64,000 nt of DNA, from contig NZ_CAXHZC010000006.1 in NCBI RefSeq assembly GCF_964021845.1, positions 248,001 through 312,000 of the forward strand, read 5' to 3'. Both the position numbers and the translations under genes were made by a program. The DNA is from Arcticibacterium sp964021845. GTDB lineage: Bacteria > Bacteroidota > Bacteroidia > Cytophagales > Spirosomataceae. Below, piece after piece: positions 59,309-64,000 of the stretch. The notes under the pieces were generated by a model, which did not search any database, was not told the DNA's origin, and worked only from the letters and a program-made list of their open reading frames with translations. How positions within the stretch are numbered: the stretch's first letter is position 1; each line of letters opens with the position of its first letter.

Positions 59309-62300
59309 ATGTCCATAAGAGTAGCCATTCGTCATCAGATGCATTATGATTATGATAAGTTTATCAATGTGTCTCCTCAGGTCATAAGGTTAAAGCCTGC
59401 CGTTCATTCCAGAACGCCAATTCACTCCTACTCTTTAAAGATTTCGCCAGAAAATCATTTCATCAATTGGCAACAAGATCCTTTTGGAAATTTCCAGGCT
59501 CGAGTAGTATTTCCTGAAAAAATCAAGAACTTATATGTGGATGTAGAAGTGATTGCTGATTTAATTGTCATCAATCCATTTGACTTTTTTGTGGATGAAT
59601 ATGCAGAAAAGTTTCCATTCAAATATGAAGACCAACTTCAAAAAGAGCTTAGTCCTTACTTTGAAATTATAGAAGATGGGCCACTGCTTAAAGACTTTCT
59701 TGACACCAAGGCTCCAAAAGAACCCATGCAGATAGTCGACTTTCTAGTAGCGATAAATCAAGCTCTATATAATCAAGTAAATTATACCATCAGACTAGAA
59801 GCAGGTGTTCAAACCTGTGAAGACACCTTAGGCAAAGCTTTAGGCTCTTGTCGTGATAGTGCATGGGTTTTGGTTCAGATTTTCCGCCATTTAGGACTTG
59901 CCGCAAGGTTTGTTTCTGGTTACTTGGTTCAGCTTACTGCTGACGAAAAATCATTAGACGGCCCTTCCGGTCCTGAAGCAGACTTTACAGATTTGCACGC
60001 TTGGGCAGAAGTTTTTATTCCTGGTGCTGGCTGGGTAGGCTTAGACGCCACTTCAGGTCTTTTTGCAGGAGAAGGTCATATTCCTCTATCATGTACACCG
60101 TCTCCTGGAAGTGCTGCTCCAATCACAGGCTTACTAGATGCCTGCGAAACAACCTTTACTTTCAAAAATGAAGTCATAAGAATACACGAGGAGCCTAGAG
60201 TGACCAAGCCTTATTCTGAGCAGCAATGGCAAGATATTTTAGCCCTTGGCGACAATGTCGATGAGGATTTAGAAGCCATGGATGTTAGACTCACCATGGG
60301 TGGTGAACCAACATTTGTCTCTATTGATGACATGGAAGGTGCCGAATGGAATATTTCTGCTGACGGCTCTCACAAAAGAAAATTAGCTCAAGAACTTACA
60401 CTAAGAATTAGAGATAGTTTTGCTCCTAAGGGGATGCTTCATTTTGGTCAAGGAAAACTTTACCCGGGCGAATCTTTGCCAAGGTGGCAATATGGCTGTT
60501 TTTGGAGAAAAGATGGCTTCCCTATTTGGGAAAACTCTGCATTAATAGCTTCACCAGCAAAAAAAGGTACTAATACTAAGGAAGACGGAAAACTGTTTTT
60601 TGAAAAACTCGCAGAACTATTAAACATTGACCAAAAGGCCATCCTCCCAGCTTATGAAGATGCCTTCTATTTTGCTTGGGAAGAAGATAAATTACCTTTA
60701 GACAAAGACCCATTAAAGCTTAATTTAAAAGATAGTGTAGAAAGAAGAACGCTTACAGAAAACTTAAACAAAGGCTTAAATGAGCCTTCTGGATATGTTT
60801 TACCTATAAGGTTTAACCGAAAAGATAAACACTGGGAAAGCTGCAAATGGCCTTTCAGAAAGAAAAATCTTTTCTTAGTGCCAGGTAATTCTGCTATAGG
60901 ATACCGATTGCCTTTAAACTCCCTTCCTGAGAAAAACATGGAAGAAGAGACTTACCCAAGAGACCCCTTTGCACCGCTTCCAAACCTTCAAGATTATGAA
61001 GCCAAATTAAAAGCTGGAAAAAGTAAAGCCTTAGCTACAAGAGAAGATATCTGTTTTAAAACAGCTATGTGTTTGGAGGTAAAAGATGGGAGAATTCAAA
61101 TATTCTTACCTCCGCAAGATCTCTTAGAGCATTATTTAGAAATGGTAGCGGCCATCCATTTGGTAGCAAATGAGATGAACACGCCTGTCATTTTAGAGGG
61201 TTACGAACCATCAAGCGAAGGAAAACTTCACAAGCTGATGGTTACGCCAGACCCTGGTGTGATAGAGGTAAACACACATCCATCTGCCTCTTGGAAAGAG
61301 TTAGTGAACACCACACTTAAACTTTATGAGCAGGCAAAACTATCGAGACTTGGCACAGAGAAGTTTATGATTGATGGTAGGCATACTGGAACGGGCGGAG
61401 GAAACCATATAACCATTGGCGGAGTTACACCAATGGACAGCCCGTTGCTTAGAAAACCAAAATTGCTACAAAGCATCATTACCTACTGGCAGCACCACCC
61501 ATCTCTTTCCTATCTTTTTAGTGGACCTTTTATAGGGCCAACCTCTCAAGCTCCAAGGGTAGATGAAGGCAGAGATGATGTACTTTATGAACTAGAAATA
61601 GCTTTTAGTCAAGTACCAAAAGAAGAGAATCCTCCATTGTGGATTTCGGATAGACTTTTTAGGAATTTGCTTATCGATGTTACGGGTAATACCCATAGGG
61701 CAGAGCTTTGTATAGACAAACTCTACTCTCCTTATGGAACGGCAGGCAGACAGGGGATTTTAGAGTTTCGCGGTTTTGATATGCCGCCTCATGCTCATAT
61801 GAGCCTTGCTCAAAACTTACTTATCAGAACACTAATAGCACGCTTCTGGAAAAGTCCTTACGAGAAAAAATTAGTAAGGTGGGGTACAGAACTACATGAC
61901 CAGTTTATGCTGGAGCATTACGTAAGGCAAGACCTCAATCATATCTTATCAGAGATTCAAGAGTCTGGCTATAAAATAGAACCTTCTTGGTTTGATGCCT
62001 TCATTGAGTTTAGATTCCCTGTTTTAGGTAGAGCACAGTTTGGTGACATCTCTCTAGAACTTAGGTGGGCTATTGAGCCATGGAATGTTTTGGGCGAAGA
62101 AGTTACTTCTCAAGGTACCGCAAGGTATGTAGATTCGTCTGTAGAGCGTGTCCAAGTGAAAGTTAACGGCTGGCATTCGGACCGATACATATTGGCATGT
62201 AATGAAACCAAAATACCACTGAGAGCTACTGGTCAGAAAGGTCAATTTGTGGCTGGTGTACGTTATAAAGCATGGGCTCCGCCATCAGCCCTTCACCCAA

Positions 62301-62626
62301 CCATAGGTGTAGACACCCCGCTACTTTTTGATATTGTTGACACTTGGAATAATAAATCTATTGGAGGTTTCACATACCATGTGGCTCATCCGGGAGGTCG
62401 TAATTATGATACTTTACCTGTGAATAGCATGGAAGCCGAATCAAGGAGACATACAAGATTCTACAGCGAAGGACATACACAAGGCAGCGTAAAAACAGTT
62501 CAAGAGTATACGGCAGTAGGAAGATTCTTTGAAGAAAACAAAGAAACAAGAACAGTTATCATTCCAATGGAGGAAACCACCTCAAACCTTTCTACAACAT
62601 TAGACTTGAGGAAAAGGAGGAAATAA
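59309..62626 (+). CDS. Transglutaminase-like / DUF2126 protein (1105 aa)
   Basis: This is a large cytoplasmic protein. The N-terminal bacterial transglutaminase domain (about 1-85, IRVAIRHQMHYDYDK) is followed by a papain-like core with Cys near 183 (GSCRDSAWVLVQIFRHLG), His near 229 (DLHAWAEVFIPGAGWVGLD) and Asp in LDATSGL. From about 325 (TMGGEPTFVSIDDMEGAEWN) to the end lies the DUF2126 domain, with GTGGGNHITIGG near 690, GPFIGPTSQAPRVDEGRDD near 748 and RGFDMPPHAHMSL near 825. The full catalytic triad is present. This fusion is a standard neighbour of alpha-E, ATP-grasp and Anbu genes. It is divergent from the ATP-grasp gene. Confidence 0.94.
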   Translation: MSIRVAIRHQMHYDYDKFINVSPQVIRLKPAVHSRTPIHSYSLKISPENHFINWQQDPFGNFQARVVFPEKIKNLYVDVEVIADLIVINPFDFFVDEYAEKFPFKYEDQLQKELSPYFEIIEDGPLLKDFLDTKAPKEPMQIVDFLVAINQALYNQVNYTIRLEAGVQTCEDTLGKALGSCRDSAWVLVQIFRHLGLAARFVSGYLVQLTADEKSLDGPSGPEADFTDLHAWAEVFIPGAGWVGLDATSGLFAGEGHIPLSCTPSPGSAAPITGLLDACETTFTFKNEVIRIHEEPRVTKPYSEQQWQDILALGDNVDEDLEAMDVRLTMGGEPTFVSIDDMEGAEWNISADGSHKRKLAQELTLRIRDSFAPKGMLHFGQGKLYPGESLPRWQYGCFWRKDGFPIWENSALIASPAKKGTNTKEDGKLFFEKLAELLNIDQKAILPAYEDAFYFAWEEDKLPLDKDPLKLNLKDSVERRTLTENLNKGLNEPSGYVLPIRFNRKDKHWESCKWPFRKKNLFLVPGNSAIGYRLPLNSLPEKNMEEETYPRDPFAPLPNLQDYEAKLKAGKSKALATREDICFKTAMCLEVKDGRIQIFLPPQDLLEHYLEMVAAIHLVANEMNTPVILEGYEPSSEGKLHKLMVTPDPGVIEVNTHPSASWKELVNTTLKLYEQAKLSRLGTEKFMIDGRHTGTGGGNHITIGGVTPMDSPLLRKPKLLQSIITYWQHHPSLSYLFSGPFIGPTSQAPRVDEGRDDVLYELEIAFSQVPKEENPPLWISDRLFRNLLIDVTGNTHRAELCIDKLYSPYGTAGRQGILEFRGFDMPPHAHMSLAQNLLIRTLIARFWKSPYEKKLVRWGTELHDQFMLEHYVRQDLNHILSEIQESGYKIEPSWFDAFIEFRFPVLGRAQFGDISLELRWAIEPWNVLGEEVTSQGTARYVDSSVERVQVKVNGWHSDRYILACNETKIPLRATGQKGQFVAGVRYKAWAPPSALHPTIGVDTPLLFDIVDTWNNKSIGGFTYHVAHPGGRNYDTLPVNSMEAESRRHTRFYSEGHTQGSVKTVQEYTAVGRFFEENKETRTVIIPMEETTSNLSTTLDLRKRRK

Positions 62627-62639
62627 CAGGCTTTGCCTT

Positions 62640-63098
62640 TTACCCTGGAATGAGAATATAAGTATTCATAGTACCACCAGTTTTAAAATTGGATTTAGTA
62701 GCGGAAATGTTGAGATTGGTTTCATTTGCCAACGAGATAGTAAACTCCAGTGTGCCTCCAGATTCTGAAGGAACGGGTTGAAGGTTTTCTAACACCAGTT
62801 TGGAATCATTTGAGGCTAATCTCCATTTGCCACTTATTTTGGTGCCTTCTATTTCTTCTAAAGAAAGAGTTCCATTTTTCTGCAAGTCCAATTTAAAGGC
62901 TGAATAACCAGGTTTAAGATTGCTATTGTCTCCTTTTGAGTATACACTGGCTCCATCTTCTTTCACTGAATTTGCCACCCATGTCTTGGCTATTTTATCA
63001 GATAGAGTTGTTTGATTGTTCCCTCCACCATCATCCACATTATCTTTTTTACAAGAAAGTAGTACCGCAAAAACGAAGTATATGAATATCTTTTTCAT
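62640..63098 (-). CDS. Small lipocalin-like lipoprotein
   Basis: This is a 152-residue lipoprotein (MKKIFIYFVFAVLLSC, Cys16, then KKDN). The mature part starts with a short helix (LSDKIAKTWVANSVKEDGASVY), then alternating strands such as FKLDLQKNGTLSLEE and GKWRLASNDSKLVLEN. This is the layout of lipocalin-like Bacteroidota lipoproteins. No functional residue can be named. It lies 2 bp downstream of the T9SS-secreted protein gene and converges with the transglutaminase gene 13 bp away. Confidence 0.85.
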   Translation of the reverse strand: MKKIFIYFVFAVLLSCKKDNVDDGGGNNQTTLSDKIAKTWVANSVKEDGASVYSKGDNSNLKPGYSAFKLDLQKNGTLSLEEIEGTKISGKWRLASNDSKLVLENLQPVPSESGGTLEFTISLANETNLNISATKSNFKTGGTMNTYILIPG

Positions 63099-63100
63099 GC

Positions 63101-64000
63101 CTATTTTAACATTACTTTTTTAGTTAATTGTTCATTTCCAGTGTTGGCTTCTAAGTACAATATTTGACTCGAAAATGATTTATTGATATAAAAACTATGA
63201 TTATGAAATGTGTTTTCATCATCAGATTTCCAGCTTTCTAGAATGCGACCGTCCACTGTTCTTAGAACCAATTCCAGACCTTTCCGCTCTTTTAGTTTTA
63301 TTTCAGCCGTAAGCCTTTCCGAAGTAGGGTTTGGGAAAACATTCATTTCCAACTTATCCGACACTAAAACTGGCTCAATCCCGACGGGGGTTAGAATGGT
63401 TACGGTTATGGTGTTTGATGTGGCGGTTTCACCACCTGAGGTTATTATTACAGAATAATTACCCGTCTCATTCGCTTCATAAGTGGAAGAAGTAGCACCT
63501 AGAATGTTCATGCCGTCTTTTTGCCATTGGTAGGTGTAGCCTGTGCCTGTAGATGCTGTTAAAGTGATGGTTTGAGGGGTGTAGGTGATGGTGGCTGGAG
63601 AGGACACTGTGGCGGTAAGGCCTCCATTATTGCCACTTGAACCAACTGTGATTGTGTCTGAGCCAACACACCCCAAATTATCCGTTATTTCATATCTGTA
63701 AAGACCAAACTGATTATTTATAACTCGAGATATTTCCCTCCCTTGCGGCGTTGGCCCAAAAACTCCCTGAAAAAGTTCAATATTTGCCTCATCTCTGAAT
63801 AAAGAGTGGCTTTTATAATCGCCTATATCAGACAAATATCCTCCTGATGATGCACTAATTAAATCATAATATTTATCTCCATTATTAGCCGTAAATTCTT
63901 TCAAAGAGAGTTTGATATTGGGTGCATCGACTTCAAAAGTAACCTCATTGGATTTAGACTCGCACTCTTTGTAATATACTTTACTGTAAAACGTACCGCT
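63101..64000 (-). CDS. T9SS-secreted protein with Ig-like domain, 5' part outside window
   Basis: This is the C-terminal 299 residues of a larger secreted protein. The frame stays open to the window edge, with no stop upstream of the internal TTG at 63904, so the true start lies outside. An Ig/PKD-like domain follows a cysteine-containing segment (GLYRYEITDNLGCVGSDTI): TYTPQTITLTASTGTGYTYQW through YEANETGNYSVIITSGG. From about 63360 downward a type A T9SS sorting domain (MNVFPNPTSERLTAEIKL) ends in QLTKKVMLK. The protein should be released or anchored at the cell surface. Upstream domains are unknown. Confidence 0.9.
   Translation of the reverse strand, partial: SGTFYSKVYYKECESKSNEVTFEVDAPNIKLSLKEFTANNGDKYYDLISASSGGYLSDIGDYKSHSLFRDEANIELFQGVFGPTPQGREISRVINNQFGLYRYEITDNLGCVGSDTITVGSSGNNGGLTATVSSPATITYTPQTITLTASTGTGYTYQWQKDGMNILGATSSTYEANETGNYSVIITSGGETATSNTITVTILTPVGIEPVLVSDKLEMNVFPNPTSERLTAEIKLKERKGLELVLRTVDGRILESWKSDDENTFHNHSFYINKSFSSQILYLEANTGNEQLTKKVMLK

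Overview
The window looks like chromosome of a low-GC Bacteroidota bacterium, most likely in the order Cytophagales. The evidence is the pair of type IX secretion (T9SS) C-terminal sorting domains, the CarboxypepD_reg-like/TonB receptors, the many 'C-D-D/N' lipoproteins, the promoters with a TAnnTTTG -7 element, and long runs of ~800-residue FtsX-type permeases. The genus cannot be fixed from the sequence alone. I saw no tRNA, rRNA, CRISPR array or intact insertion sequence.

Region 1 (1-31.5 kb) is a large MacB-like ABC transporter locus. Nine fused permeases (one cut by the window start) lie on the minus strand in two arrays (1-9614 and 13991-25988). They share one visible ATPase (26156-26833) and one periplasmic adaptor (27325-28575). 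A DUF1800/DUF1501 pair and a small secreted protein separate the arrays. A four-helix-bundle (S23-type) gene bracketed by imperfect inverted repeats sits between adaptor and ATPase. Divergent from the adaptor are an NtrC-type response regulator and its histidine kinase. Three upstream regions in the locus (before 2156, 9614 and 28575) carry a TGTCC-N6-GGACA-like dyad upstream of a TGGCAC element. I infer that the regulator controls the whole locus through these enhancers and a sigma-54-like promoter.

Region 2 (31.5-42.4 kb) holds a PAQR/hemolysin III protein, a bestrophin-type channel, a DinB protein, a TIGR04283-type glycosyltransferase, a TonB receptor followed by a purple-acid-phosphatase-like enzyme (with Pho-box-like TTAACA repeats upstream), an SRPBCC protein, a MoxR/VWA pair, and Anbu, a proteasome-type protease.

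Region 3 (42.2-45 kb) is a two-gene secreted-protein cassette bracketed by a 173-bp direct repeat of the 3' end of the Anbu gene. It looks like an insertion that rebuilt the gene end.

Region 4 (45-54 kb) holds a DUF4382 lipoprotein, a His-rich-plug TonB receptor with a TPR lipoprotein, a DUF4331 domain split over two genes, two ferritin-like exported proteins and an intradiol-dioxygenase-like lipoprotein.

Region 5 (54-64 kb) holds an anti-sigma/ECF-sigma pair, a fasciclin protein, and the usual genomic partners of Anbu: an alpha-E protein, a circularly permuted ATP-grasp protein and a transglutaminase-DUF2126 protein. It ends with a small lipoprotein and the 3' part of a T9SS-secreted protein.
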